From Fistularia commersonii (lineage: Eukaryota; Chordata; Actinopteri; Syngnathiformes; Fistulariidae), in contig JBBMNZ010000041.1 of NCBI GenBank assembly GCA_037954325.1, positions 825,501-889,500 of the forward strand: a stretch of DNA of 64,000 nucleotides, read 5' to 3'. The notes beneath the pieces are model-generated. The model made no database searches. It had not been told where the DNA came from and saw only the letters and a program-made list of their open reading frames with translations. Positions 39,735 through 53,199 of this stretch are shown here, one piece after another (positions within the stretch are counted from its first letter, which is position 1; every line of letters starts with the position of its first letter). Both the position numbers and the translations under genes were made by a program.

Positions 39735-42700
39735 GATGGATATGACACATATTGTGCAGAATCTTGACCTAACAACATATTTCAACAGCAGAAACCAGCT
39801 TGACGTAATTCATTGGTTATTTCCAATACTAATCAAAAACTCTTCAACTTGGTGACATAAGTACTTTTTGGACGAATGGCTATATCCTTTGAACCTGTAA
39901 TGGGATTTCACTAAATTTGACATATATTGTGCAGAATCATGTCCTAAACAACATATTTCAACAGCAGAAACCAGCTTGATGAAATTCAAAAGTTATTTCC
40001 ACTCCTAATCATAATTGCTTCAACTCGGTGAGATAAGTACTTTTTGAACGAATGGCTATATCTTTTGAACTTGTTGCTGGATTACACTGAATTTGACATG
40101 TGTTGTGCAGAAACATGTCCTAAACAACATATTTCAACAGCAGAAACCAGTTTGATTAAATCCATTAGTTATTTCCACTCTCAATCAAAAACGCTTCAAC
40201 CCGATAAGATAAGCAGTTTTTGAACGAATGGCTATGTCTTTTGAACCTGTGAAGTGATTACACTAAATTTGACATATATTGTGCAGAATCATATCCTAAA
40301 AAAGATATTTCAAGAGTAGAAACCAGCTTGATGAAATTCATTAGTTATTTCCACTCCGAATCCAAAAACGCTTCAACTCGGTGAGATAAGTACTTTTTGA
40401 ACGAATGGCGATATCTTTTGAACCTACGAAGGGATTACACTGAATTTGACATATATTGTGCAGAATCATATCCTAAACAACATATTTCAACAGCAGAAAC
40501 CAGCGTAATGAAATTCAAAAGTTATTTCCACTCCTAATCAAAAATGCTTCAACTCGGTGAGAAAGTACTTTTTGAAGGAATGGCTATATCTTTTGAACTT
40601 GTGAAGGGATTACATTGAATGGGACATATATTGTGCAGAATCATGTCCTAAAAGACATATTTCAACAGCAGAAACCAGTTTGATGAAATTCATTAGTTAT
40701 TTCCACTCCTAATCAAAAACGCTTACACTCGGTGAGATAAGTCCTTTTTGAACGAATGGCTATATCCTTTGAACCTGGAATGGGATCACACTGACTTTGA
40801 CATATATTGTGCAGAATGATGTCATAAACAACATATTTCAACAGCAGAAACCAGCGTGATGAAATTCAAAAGTTATTTCCACTCCGATTCAGAAATGCTT
40901 CAACTCGGTGAGATAAGCACTTTTTGATCGAATGGCAATATCTTTTGAACTTGTCGCTGGATTATACTGAATTTGACATATTTTGTGCAGAATCATGTCC
41001 TAAACAACATATTTCAACAGCAGGAACCAGCTTGATGAAATTCATTAGCTATTTGCACTCCTAATCAAAAACGCTTCAACTCAGTGTCATAAGCACGTTT
41101 TGAACGAATGGCTATATCCCTTCAACCTGTAATGGGCTCACACGAATTTGATATATATTGTGCAGAATCATGTCCTAAACAACATATTTCAACAGCAGAA
41201 ACCAGCTTGATGAAATTCATTAGTTATTTCCACTCCTAATCAGAAACGTCTCAACTCGGTGAGTTAAGCACTTTTTGAACGAATGGCTATATCTTTTGGA
41301 CTTTTGATGGATATGACACATATTGTGCAGAATCTTGACCTAACAACATATTTCAACAGCAGAAACCAGCTTGACGTAATTCATTGGTTATTTCCAATAC
41401 TAATCAAAAACTCTTCAACTTGGTGACATAAGTACTTTTTGGACGAATGGCTATATCCTTTGAACCTGTAATGGGATTTCACTAAATTTGACATATATTG
41501 TGCAGAATCATGTCCTAAACAACATATTTCAACAGCAGAAACCAGCTTGATGAAATTCAAAAGTTATTTCCACTCCTAATCATAATTGCTTCAACTCGGT
41601 GAGATAAGTACTTTTTGAACGAATGGCTATATCTTTTGAACTTGTTGCTGGATTACACTGAATTTGACATGTGTTGTGCAGAAACATGTCCTAAACAACA
41701 TATTTCAACAGCAGAAACCAGTTTGATTAAATCCATTAGTTATTTCCACTCTCAATCAAAAACGCTTCAACCCGATAAGATAAGCAGTTTTTGAACGAAT
41801 GGCTATGTCTTTTGAACCTGTGAAGTGATTACACTAAATTTGACATATATTGTGCAGAATCATATCCTAAAAAAGATATTTCAAGAGCAGAAACCAGCTT
41901 GATGAAATTCATTAGTTATTTCCACTCCGAATCCAAAAACGCTTCAACTCGGTGAGATAAGTACTTTTTGAACGAATGGCGATATCTTTTGAACCTACGA
42001 AGGGATTACACTGAATTTGACATATATTGTGCAGAATCATATCCTAAACAACATATTTCAACAGCAGAAACCAGCGTAATGAAATTCAAAAGTTATTTCC
42101 ACTCCTAATCAAAAATGCTTCAACTCGGTGAGAAAGTACTTTTTGAAGGAATGGCTATATCTTTTGAACTTGTGAAGGGATTACATTGAATGGGACATAT
42201 ATTGTGCAGAATCATGTCCTAAAAGACATATTTCAACAGCAGAAACCAGTTTGATGAAATTCATTAGTTATTTCCACTCCTAATCAAAAACGCTTACACT
42301 CGGTGAGATAAGTCCTTTTTGAACGAATGGCTATATCCTTTGAACCTGGAATGGGATCACACTGACTTTGACATATATTGTGCAGAATGATGTCATAAAC
42401 AACATATTTCAACAGCAGAAACCAGCGTGATGAAATTCAAAAGTTATTTCCACTCCGATTCAGAAATGCTTCAACTCGGTGAGATAAGCACTTTTTGATC
42501 GAATGGCAATATCTTTTGAACTTGTCGCTGGATTATACTGAATTTGACATATTTTGTGCAGAATCATGTCCTAAACAACATATTTCAACAGCAGGAACCA
42601 GCTTGATGAAATTCATTAGCTATTTGCACTCCTAATCAAAAACGCTTCAACTCAGTGTCATAAGCACGTTTTGAACGAATGGCTATATCCCTTCAACCTG

Positions 42701-43565
42701 TAATGGGCTCACACGAATTTGATATATATTGTGCAGAATCATGTCCTAAACAACATATTTCAACAGCAGAAACCAGCTTGATGAAATTCATTAGTTATTT
42801 CCACTCCTAATCAGAAACGTCTCAACTCGGTGAGTTAAGCACTTTTTGAACGGATGGCTATATCTTTTGGACTTTTGATGGATATGACACATATTGTGCA
42901 GAATCTTGACCTAACAACATATTTCAACAGCAGAAACCAGCTTGACGTAATTCATTGGTTATTTCCAATACTAATCAAAAACTCTTCAACTTGGTGACAT
43001 AAGTACTTTTTGGACGAATGGCTATATCCTTTGAACCTGTAATGGGATTTCACTAAATTTGACATATATTGTGCAGAATCATGTCCTAAACAACATATTT
43101 CAACAGCAGAAACCAGCTTGATGAAATTCAAAAGTTATTTCCACTCCTAATCATAATTGCTTCAACTCGGTGAGATAAGTACTTTTTGAACGAATGGCTA
43201 TATCTTTTGAACTTGTTGCTGGATTACACTGAATTTGACATGTGTTGTGCAGAAACATGTCCTAAACAACATATTTCAACAGCAGAAACCAGTTTGATTA
43301 AATCCATTAGTTATTTCCACTCTCAATCAAAAACGCTTCAACCCGATAAGATAAGCAGTTTTTGAACGAATGGCTATGTCTTTTGAACCTGTGAAGTGAT
43401 TACACTAAATTTGACATATATTGTGCAGAATCATATCCTAAAAAAGATATTTCAAGAGCAGAAACCAGCTTGATGAAATTCATTAGTTATTTCCACTCCG
43501 AATCCAAAAACGCTTCAACTCGGTGAGATAAGTACTTTTTGAACGAATGGCGATATCTTTTGAAC
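39735..43565 (+). repeat. Nine-monomer tandem (1,571-bp period), about 2.4 copies
   Basis: GATGGATATGACAC starts at 39735, 41306 and 42877, exactly 1,571 bp apart (9 x 176 minus 13, largely explained by an 11-bp shorter monomer). Other markers recur with it: CATTGAATGGGACATA, GAGAAAGTACTTTTTGAAGG, CACACGAATTTGATATAT and GACTTTGACATA. The third copy stops at about 43,565, where the sequence switches to the CACTTAATTTGACATA series. Copies look nearly identical. One visible difference is GAACGGATGG in the unit that starts the third copy. Similarity extends somewhat left of 39735, to about 39,500. Confidence 0.88.
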
Positions 43566-46500
43566 TTGTGAAGGGATTACACTTAATTTGACATATATTG
43601 TCCAGAATCATGTCCTAAACAACAAATTTCAAGAGCAGAAAACAGCTTGATGAAATTCATTGGTTATTTCCAATACTAATCAAAAACTCTTCAACTTGGT
43701 GAGATAAGCAATTTTTGAACGAATGAATATATTTTTTGAACCTGTGATGGGATTTCACTGAATTTGACATATATTGTGCAGAATCTTGTCCTAAACAACA
43801 TATTTCAACAGCAGAAACCTGCTTGATGAAATTCATTAGTTATTTCCACTCCGAATCAAAAACGCTTCAACTCGGTGAGATAAGCACTTTTATGACGAAT
43901 GGCTATATCTTTTGATCTTATCGCTGGATTACACTGAATTTGACATGTATTGTGCAGAATCATGTCCTAAACAACATATTTCAACAGCAGAAACCAGCTT
44001 ATAGAAATTCATTAGTTATTTCCACTCCTAATCAAAAACGCTTCAACTCGGTGAGATACGTTCTTTTGGAACGACTGGCGATATCTTTTGAACTATGAAG
44101 GGATTACACTGAATTTGACATATATTGTGCAGAAACATGTTCTAAACAACATATTTCAACAGCAGAAACCAGCTTGATGAAATTCAAAAGTTATTTCCAC
44201 TCCTAATCAAAAACGCTTCAACTCGGTGAGATAAGCACTTTTTGAACGAATGGCTATATCTTTTGAACTTGTTAAGGAATTACACTGAATTTGACATATA
44301 TTGTGCAGAATCATGTCCTAAACAACATATATCAACAGTAGAAATCTACTTAATGAAATCCATTAGTTATTGCCACTCCTAATCAAAATTGCTTCAACTC
44401 GGTGAGATAAGCACTTTTTGCACGAATGGCTATATCTTTTGATCTTGTCGCTGGTTTACACTGAATATGACATGTGTTGTGAAGAATCATGTCCTAAACA
44501 ACATATTTCAACAGCAGAAACCAGCTTGATTAAATCCAATAGTTATTTCCACTCTCAATCAAAAACGCTTCAACCCGATAAGATAAGCAGTTTTTGAACG
44601 AATGGCTATGTCTTTTGAACCTGTGATGTGATTACACTAAATTTGAAATATATTGTGCAGAATCATATCCTAAAAAAGATATTTCAAGAGCAGAAACCAG
44701 CTTGATGAAATTCATTGATTATTTCCACTCCGAATCCAAAAACGCTTCAACTCGGTGAGATAAGTACTTTTTGAACGAATGGCGATATCTTTTTAACTTA
44801 CGAAGGGATTACACTGAATTTGACATATATTGTGCGGAATCATGTCCTAAACAATATATTTCAACAGCAGAAACCAGCGTAATGAAATTCAAAAGTTATT
44901 TCCACTCCTAATCAAAAACGCTTCAACTCGGTGAGATAAGCACTTTTTGAACAAATGGCTATATCTTTTGAACTTGTGAAGGGATTACACTGAATTTGAC
45001 ATAGATTGTGCAGAATCATGTCCTAAAAAAAATATTTCAACAGCAGAAACCAGCTTGATGAAATTCATTAGTTATTTCCACTCCTAATCAAAAACGCTTC
45101 AAATCGGTAAGATAAGTACTTTTTGAACGAATGGCTATATCTTTTGATCTTATCGCTGGATTACACTGAATTTGACATGTGTTTTGCGGAATCATGTCCT
45201 AAACAACATATTTCAACAGCAGAAACCAGCTTGACGAAATCCATCAGTTATTTCCACTCCTAATCAGAAACGTCTCAACACGGTGAGTTAAGCACTTTTT
45301 GAACGGATGGCTATATCTTTTGGACTTTTGATGGATATGACATATATTGTGAAGAATCTTGACCTAACAACATATTTCAACAGCAGAAACCAGCTTGACG
45401 TAATTCATTGGTTATTTCCAATACTAATCAAAAATTCTTCAACTTGGTGACATAAGTACTTTTTGGACGAATGGCTATATCCTTTGAACCTGTAATGGGA
45501 TTTCACTAAATTTGACATATATTGTGCAGAATCATGTCCTAAACAACATATTTCAACAGCAGAAACCAGCTTGATGAAATTCAAAAGTTATTTCCACTCC
45601 TAATAAAAAACGCTTCAACTCGGTGAGATAAGTACTTTTTGAACAAATGGCTATATCTTTTGAACTTGTGAAGGCATTACACTGAATTTGACATATATTG
45701 TGCAGAATCATGTCCTAAACAACATATTTCAACAGCAGAAACCAGCTTGTAGAAATTCATTAGTTATTTCCGCTCCTAATCAAAAACGCTTCAACTCGGT
45801 GAGATAAGTTCTTTTGGAACGACTGGCGTTATCTTTTGAACCTATAAAGGGATTACACTGAATTTGACATATATTGTGCAGAAACATGTTCTAAACAACA
45901 TATTTCAACAGCAGAAACCAGCTTGATGAAATTCAAAAGTTATTTCCACTCCTAATCAAAAACGCTTCAACTCGGTGAGATAAGCACTTTTTGAACGAAT
46001 GGCTATATCTTTTGAACTTGTGAAGGAATTACACTGAATTTGACATATATTGTGCAGAATCATGTCCTAAACAACACATTTCAACAGTAGAAATCTACTT
46101 GATGAAATCCATTAGTTATTGCCACTCCTAATCATAATTGCTTCAACTCGTTGAGATAAGCACTTTTTGCACGAATGGCTATATCTTTTGATCTTGTCGC
46201 TGGATTACCCTGAATTTGACATGTGTTGTGCAAAATCATGTCCTAAACAACATATTTCAACAGCAGAAACCAGCTTGATTAAATCCATTCGTTATTTCCA
46301 CTCTCAATCAAAAACGCTTCAACCCGATTAGATAAGCAGTTTTTGAACGAATGGCTATGTCTTTTGAACCTGTGATGTGATTACACTAAATTTGACATAT
46401 ATTGTGTAGAATCATATCCTAAAAAACATATTTCAAGAGCAGAAACCAGCTTGATGAAATTCATTGATTATTTCCACTCCGAATCCAAAAACGCTTCAAC

Positions 46501-49500
46501 TCGGTGAGATAAGTACTTTTTGAACGAATGGCGATATCTTTTGAACCTATGAAGGGATTACACTGAATTTGACATATATTGTGCAGAATCATGTCCTAAA
46601 CAACACATTTCAACAGCAAAAACCAGCGTGATGAAATTCAAAAGTTATTTCCACTCCTAATCAAAAATGCTTCAACTCGGTGAGATAAGCACTTTTGATC
46701 GAATGGCAACATCTTTTGAACTTGTCGCTGGATTATACTGAATTTGACATATTTTGTGCAGAATCATGTCCTAAACAACATATTTCAACAGCAGGAACCA
46801 GCTTGATGAAATTCATTAGCTATTTGCACTCCTAATGAAAAACGCTCCAACTCAGTCTCATAAGCACGTTCTGAACGAATGGCTATATCCTTTCAACCTG
46901 TAATGGGCTCACACGAATTTGACATATATTTTGCAGAATCATGTCCTAAACAACATATTTCAACAGCAGAAACCAGCTTGATGAAATTCATTAGTTATTT
47001 CCACTCCTAATCAGAAACGTCTCAACTCGGTCAGTTAAGCACTTTTTGAACGAATGGCTATATCTTTTAGACTTTTGATGGGATATCTCTGAATATGACA
47101 TATATTGTGCAGAATCTTGACCTAACAACATATTTCAACAGCAGAAACCAGCTTGACGTAATTCATTGGTTATTTCCAATACTAATCAAAAACTCTTCAA
47201 CTTGGTGACATAAGTACTTTTTGGACAAATGGCTATATCCTTTGAACCTGTAATGGGACTTCACTAAATTTGACATATATTGTGCAGAATCATGTCCTAA
47301 ACAACATATTTCAACAGCAGAAACCAGCTTGATGAAATTCAAAAGTTATTTCCACTCCTAATCAAAAACGCTTCAACCCAGTGAGATAAGTACTTTTTGA
47401 ACGAATGGTTATATCTTTTGAACTTGTGAAGGGATTACACTGAATTTGACATATATTGTCCAGAATCATGTCCTAAACAACAAATTTCAACTGCAGAAAC
47501 CAGCTTGATGAAATTCATTAGTTATTTCCAATACTAATCAAAAACTCTTCAACTTGGTGAGATAAGCAATTTTTGAACGAATGGCTATATTTTTTGAATC
47601 TGTGATGGAATTCACTGACTTTGACATATATTGTGCAGAATCTTGTCCTAAACAACATATTTCAACAGCAGAAACCAGCATGATGAAATTCATTAGTTAT
47701 TTCCACTCCGAATCAAAAACGCTTCAACTCGGTGAGATAAGTACTTTTTTCACGAATGGCTATATCTTTTGATCTTATCGCTGGATTACACTGAATTTGA
47801 CATGTGTTTTGCAGAATCATGTCCTAAACAACATATTTCAACAGCAGAAACCAGCTTGACGAAATCCGTAAGTTATTTCCACTCCTAATCAAAAACGCGT
47901 CAACCCGATAAGATAAGCAGTTTTTGAACGAATGGCTATATCTTTTGAACCTGTGATGTGATTACACTAAATTTGACATATATTTTGCAGAATCATATCA
48001 TAAAAAACATATTTCAACAGCAAAAACCAGCTTGACGAAATTCATTGGTTATTTCCACTCCGAATCAAAAACGCCTCAACTCGGTGAGATAAGTTCTTTT
48101 GGAACGACTGGCGATATCTTTTGAACCTATGAAGGGATTACACTGAATTTGACATATATTGTGCAGAAACATGTTCTAAACAACATATTTCAACAGCAGA
48201 AACCAGCTTGATAAAATTCAAAAGTTATTTCCACTCCTAATCAAAAACGCTTCAACTCGGTGAGATAAGTACTTTTTGAACAAATGGCTATATCTTTTGA
48301 ACTTGTGAAGGGATTACACTGAATTTGACATATATTGTGCAGAATCATGTCCTAAACAACATATTTCAACAGCAGAAACCAGCTTGTAGAAATTCATTAG
48401 TTATTTCCACTCCTAATCAAAAACGCTTCAACTCGGTGAGATAAGTTCTTTTGGAACGACTGGCGATATCTTTTGAACCTATGAAGGGATTACACTGAAT
48501 TTGACATATATTGTGCAAAAATATGTTCTAAACAACATATTCAAACAGTAGAAACCAGCTTGATGAAATTCAAAAGTTATTTCCACTCCTAATCAAAAAC
48601 GCTTCAACCCGATAAGATAAGCAGTTTTTGAACGAATGGCTATATCTTTTTATCCTGTGATGTGATTACACTAAATTTGACATATATTGTGCAGAATCAT
48701 ATCCTAAAAAACATATTTCAACAGCAGAAACCAGCTTGAAGAAATTCATTGGTTATTTCCACTCCGAATCAAAAACGCCTACACTCGGTGAGATACGTTC
48801 TTTTGGAACGACTGGCGATATCTTTTGAACCTATGAAGGGATTACACTGAATTTGACATATATTGTGCAGAAACATGTTCTAAACAACATATTTCAACAG
48901 CAGAAACCAGCTTGATGAAATTCAAAAGTTATTTCCACTCCTAATCAAAAACGCTTCAACTCGGTGAGATAAGCACTTTTTGAACAAATGGCTATATCTT
49001 TTGAACTTGTGAAGGGATTACACTGAGTTTGACATATATTGTGCAGAATCATGTCCTAAACAACATATTTCAACAGCAGAAACCAGCTTATAGAAATTCA
49101 TTAGTTATTTCCACTCCTAATCAAAAACGCTTCAACTTGGTGAGATAAGCACTTTTTGAACGAATGGCTATATCTTTTGAACTTGTGAAGGGATTACACT
49201 GAATTTGACATATATTGTGCAGAATCATGTTCTAAACAACATATTTCAACAGTAGAAATCTACTTGATGAAAGTCATTAGTTATTGCCACTCCTAATCAA
49301 AATTGCTTCAACTCGGTGAGATAAGCACTTTTTGCACGAACGGCTATATCTTTTGATCTTGTCGGTGGATTACACTAAATTTGACATGTGTGGTGCAAAA
49401 TCATGTCCTAAACAACATATTTCAACAGCAGAAACCAGCTTGATTAAATCCATTAGTTATTTCCACTCCTAATCAAAAACGCTTCAACCCGATAAGATAA

Positions 49501-50419
49501 GCAGTTTTTGAACGAATGGCGATATCTTTTGAACCTGTGATGTGATTACACTGAATTTGACATAAATTGTGCAGAATCATATCCTAAAAAAACATATTTC
49601 AACAGCAGAAACCAGCTTGATGAAATTCATTGATTATTTCCACTCCTAATCCAAAAACGCTTCAACTCGGTGATATAAGTACTTTTTGAACGAATGGCGA
49701 TATCTTTTGAACCTATGAAGGGATTATACTGAATTTGACATATATTGTGCAGAATCATGTCCTAAACAACATATTTCAAAAGCAGAAACCAGCGTGATGA
49801 AATTCAAAAGTTATTTCCACTCCTAATCAAAAATGCTTCAACTCGGTGAGATAAGTACTTTTTGAACGAATGGCGATATCTTTTGAACCTATGAAGGGAT
49901 TACACTGAATTTGACATATATTGTGCAGAATCATGTTCTTAACAACATATTTCAACAGCAAAAACCAGCGTGATGAAATTCAAAAGTTATTTCCACTCCG
50001 ATTCAAAAATGCTTCAACTCGGTGAGATAAGCACTTTTTGATCGAATGGCAATATCTTTTGAACTTGTCGCTGGATTATACTGAATTTGACATATTTTGT
50101 GCAGAATCATGTCCTAAACAACATATTTCAACAGCAGGAACCAGCTTGATGAAATTCATTAGCTATTTGCACTCCTAATCAAAAACGCTTCAACTCAGTC
50201 TCATAAGCACGTTTTGAACGAATGGCTATATCCTTTCAACCTGTAATGGGCTCACACGAATTTGATATATATTGTGCAGAATCATGTCCTAAACAACATA
50301 TTTCAACAGCAGAAACCAGCTTGATGAAATTCATTAGTTATTTCCACTCCTAATCAGAAACGTCTCAACTCGGTGAGTTAAGCACTTTTTGAACGAATGG
50401 CTATATCTTTTGGACTTTT

Positions 50420-51955
50420 GATGGATATGACACATATTGTGCAGAATCTTGACCTAACAACATATTTCAACAGCAGAAACCAGCTTGACGTAATTCATTG
50501 GTTATTTCCAATACTAATCAAAAACTCTTCAACTTGGTGACATAAGTACTTTTTGGACGAATGGCTATATCCTTTGAACCTGTAATGGGATTTCACTAAA
50601 TTTGACATATATTGTGCAGAATCATGTCCTAAACAACATATTTCAACAGCAGAAACCAGCTTGATGAAATTCAAAAGTTATTTCCACTCCTAATCATAAT
50701 TGCTTCAACTCGGTGAGATAAGTACTTTTTGAACGAATGGCTATATCTTTTGAACTTGTTGCTGGATTACACTGAATTTGACATGTGTTGTGCAGAAACA
50801 TGTCCTAAACAACATATTTCAACAGCAGAAACCAGTTTGATTAAATCCATTAGTTATTTCCACTCTCAATCAAAAACGCTTCAACCCGATAAGATAAGCA
50901 GTTTTTGAACGAATGGCTATGTCTTTTGAACTTGTGATGTGATTACACTAAATTTGACATATATTGTGCAGAATCATATCCTAAAAAAGATATTTCAAGA
51001 GCAGAAACCAGCTTGATGAAATTCATTAGTTATTTCCACTCCGAATCCAAAAACGCTTCAACTCGGTGAGATAAGTACTTTTTGAACGAATGGCGATATC
51101 TTTTGAACCTACGAAGGGATTACACTGAATTTGACATATATTGTGCAGAATCATATCCTAAACAACATATTTCAACAGCAGAAACCAGCGTAATGAAATT
51201 CAAAAGTTATTTCCACTCCTAATCAAAAATGCTTCAACTCGGTGAGAAAGTACTTTTTGAAGGAATGGCTATATCTTTTGAACTTGTGAAGGGATTACAT
51301 TGAATGGGACATATATTGTGCAGAATCATGTCCTAAAAGACATATTTCAACAGCAGAAACCAGTTTGATGAAATTCATTAGTTATTTCCACTCCTAATCA
51401 AAAACGCTTACACTCGGTGAGATAAGTCCTTTTTGAACGAATGGCTATATCCTTTGAATCTGGAATGGGATCACACTGACTTTGACATATATTGTGCAGA
51501 ATTATGTCATAAACAACATATTTCAACAGCAGAAACCAGCGTGATGAAATTCAAAAGTTATTTCCACTCCGATTCAGAAATGCTTCAACTCGGTGAGATA
51601 AGCACTTTTTGATCGAATGGCAATATCTTTTGAACTTGTCGCTGGATTATACTGAATTTGACATATTTTGTGCAGAATCATGTCCTAAACAACATATTTC
51701 AACAGCAGGAACCAGCTTGATGAAATTCATTAGCTATTTGCACTCCTAATCAAAAACGCTTCAACTCAGTGTCATAAGCACGTTTTGAACGAATGGCTAT
51801 ATCCCTTCAACCTGTAATGGGCTCACACGAATTTGATATATATTGTGCAGAATCATGTCCTAAACAACATATTTCAACAGCAGAAACCAGCTTGATGAAA
51901 TTCATTAGTTATTTCCACTCCTAATCAGAAACGTCTCAACTCGGTGAGTTAAGTA
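50420..51955 (+). repeat. Single copy of the nine-monomer unit in T2
   Basis: Starts with GATGGATATGACAC and passes through the same marker types as 39735-41305. It breaks off where GAGTTAAGCAC becomes GAGTTAAGTAC and a different type follows, so the 1,571-bp unit was not tandemly amplified in this super-unit. Confidence 0.8.
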
Positions 51956-53199
51956 CTTTTTGAACAAATGGCTATATCTTTTTAACTTGTGAAGGGATTA
52001 CACTTAATTTGACATGTATTGTGCAGAATCATGTCCTAAACAACATATTTCAACAGCAGAAACCAGCTTATAGAAATTCATTAGTTATTTCCACTCCTAA
52101 TCAAAAACGCTTCAACTCGGTGAGATAAGTTCTTTTGGAACGACTGGCGATATCTTTTGAACTATGAAGGGATTACACTGAATTTGACATATATTGTGCA
52201 GAAACATGTTCTAAACAACATATTTCAACAGCAGAAACCAGCTTGATGAAATTCAAAAGTTATTTCCACTCCTAATCAAAAACGCTTCAACTCGGTGAGA
52301 TAAGCACTTTTTGAACGAATGGCTATATCTTTTGAACTTGTTAAGGAATTACACTGAATTTGACATATATTGTGCAGAATCATGTCCTAAACAACATATA
52401 TCAACAGTAGAAATCTACTTAATGAAATCCATTAGTTATTGCCACTCCTAATCAAAATTGCTTCAACTCGGTGAGATAAGCACTTTTTGCACGAATGGCT
52501 ATATCTTTTGATCTTGTCGCTGGTTTACACTGAATATGACATGTGTTGTGAAGAATCATGTCCTAAACAACATATTTCAACAGCAGAAACCAGCTTGATT
52601 AAATCCAATAGTTATTTCCACTCTCAATCAAAAACGCTTCAACCCGATAAGATAAGCAGTTTTTGAACGAATGGCTATGTCTTTTGAACCTGTGATGTGA
52701 TTACACTAAATTTTAAATATATTGTGCAGAATCATATCCTAAAAAAGATATTTCAAGAGCAGAAACCAGCTTGATGAAATTCATTGATTATTTCCACTCC
52801 GAATCCAAAAACGCTTCAACTCGGTGAGATAAGTACTTTTTGAACGAATGGCGATATCTTTTTAACCTACGAAGGGATTACACTGAATTTGACATATATT
52901 GTGCGGAATCATGTCCTAAACAATATATTTCAACAGCAGAAACCAGCGTAATGAAATTCAAAAGTTATTTCCACTCCTAATCAAAAACGCTTCAACTCGG
53001 TGAGATAAGCACTTTTTGAACAAATGGCTATATCTTTTGAACTTGTGAAGGGATTACACTGAATTTGACATAGATTGTGCAGAATCATGTCCTAAACAAA
53101 ATATTTCAACAGCAGAAACCAGCTTGATGAAATTCATTAGTTATTTCCACTCCTAATCAAAAACGCTTCAAATCGGTAAGATAAGTACTTTTTGAACGA

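Larger units (their letters stand above)
34501..45182 (+). repeat. Right-domain super-unit T1 (10,682 bp)
   Basis: TTTGCGGAATC at 34501 returns at 45183 and 57997. Within T1 the offset to T2 stays near 10,682-10,685 at several anchors (GATGGATATGACAT 34648/45330, TCAGTCTCAT 39511/50195, GATGGATATGACAC 39735/50420), although local monomer gains and losses occur between them. T1 holds the 704-bp and 1,571-bp tandems. Types that are scarce in the left domain are frequent here: AGCTTGTAGAAATTC, GGAACGACTGGCGATATC and GATCTTATCGCTGG. Confidence 0.82.
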
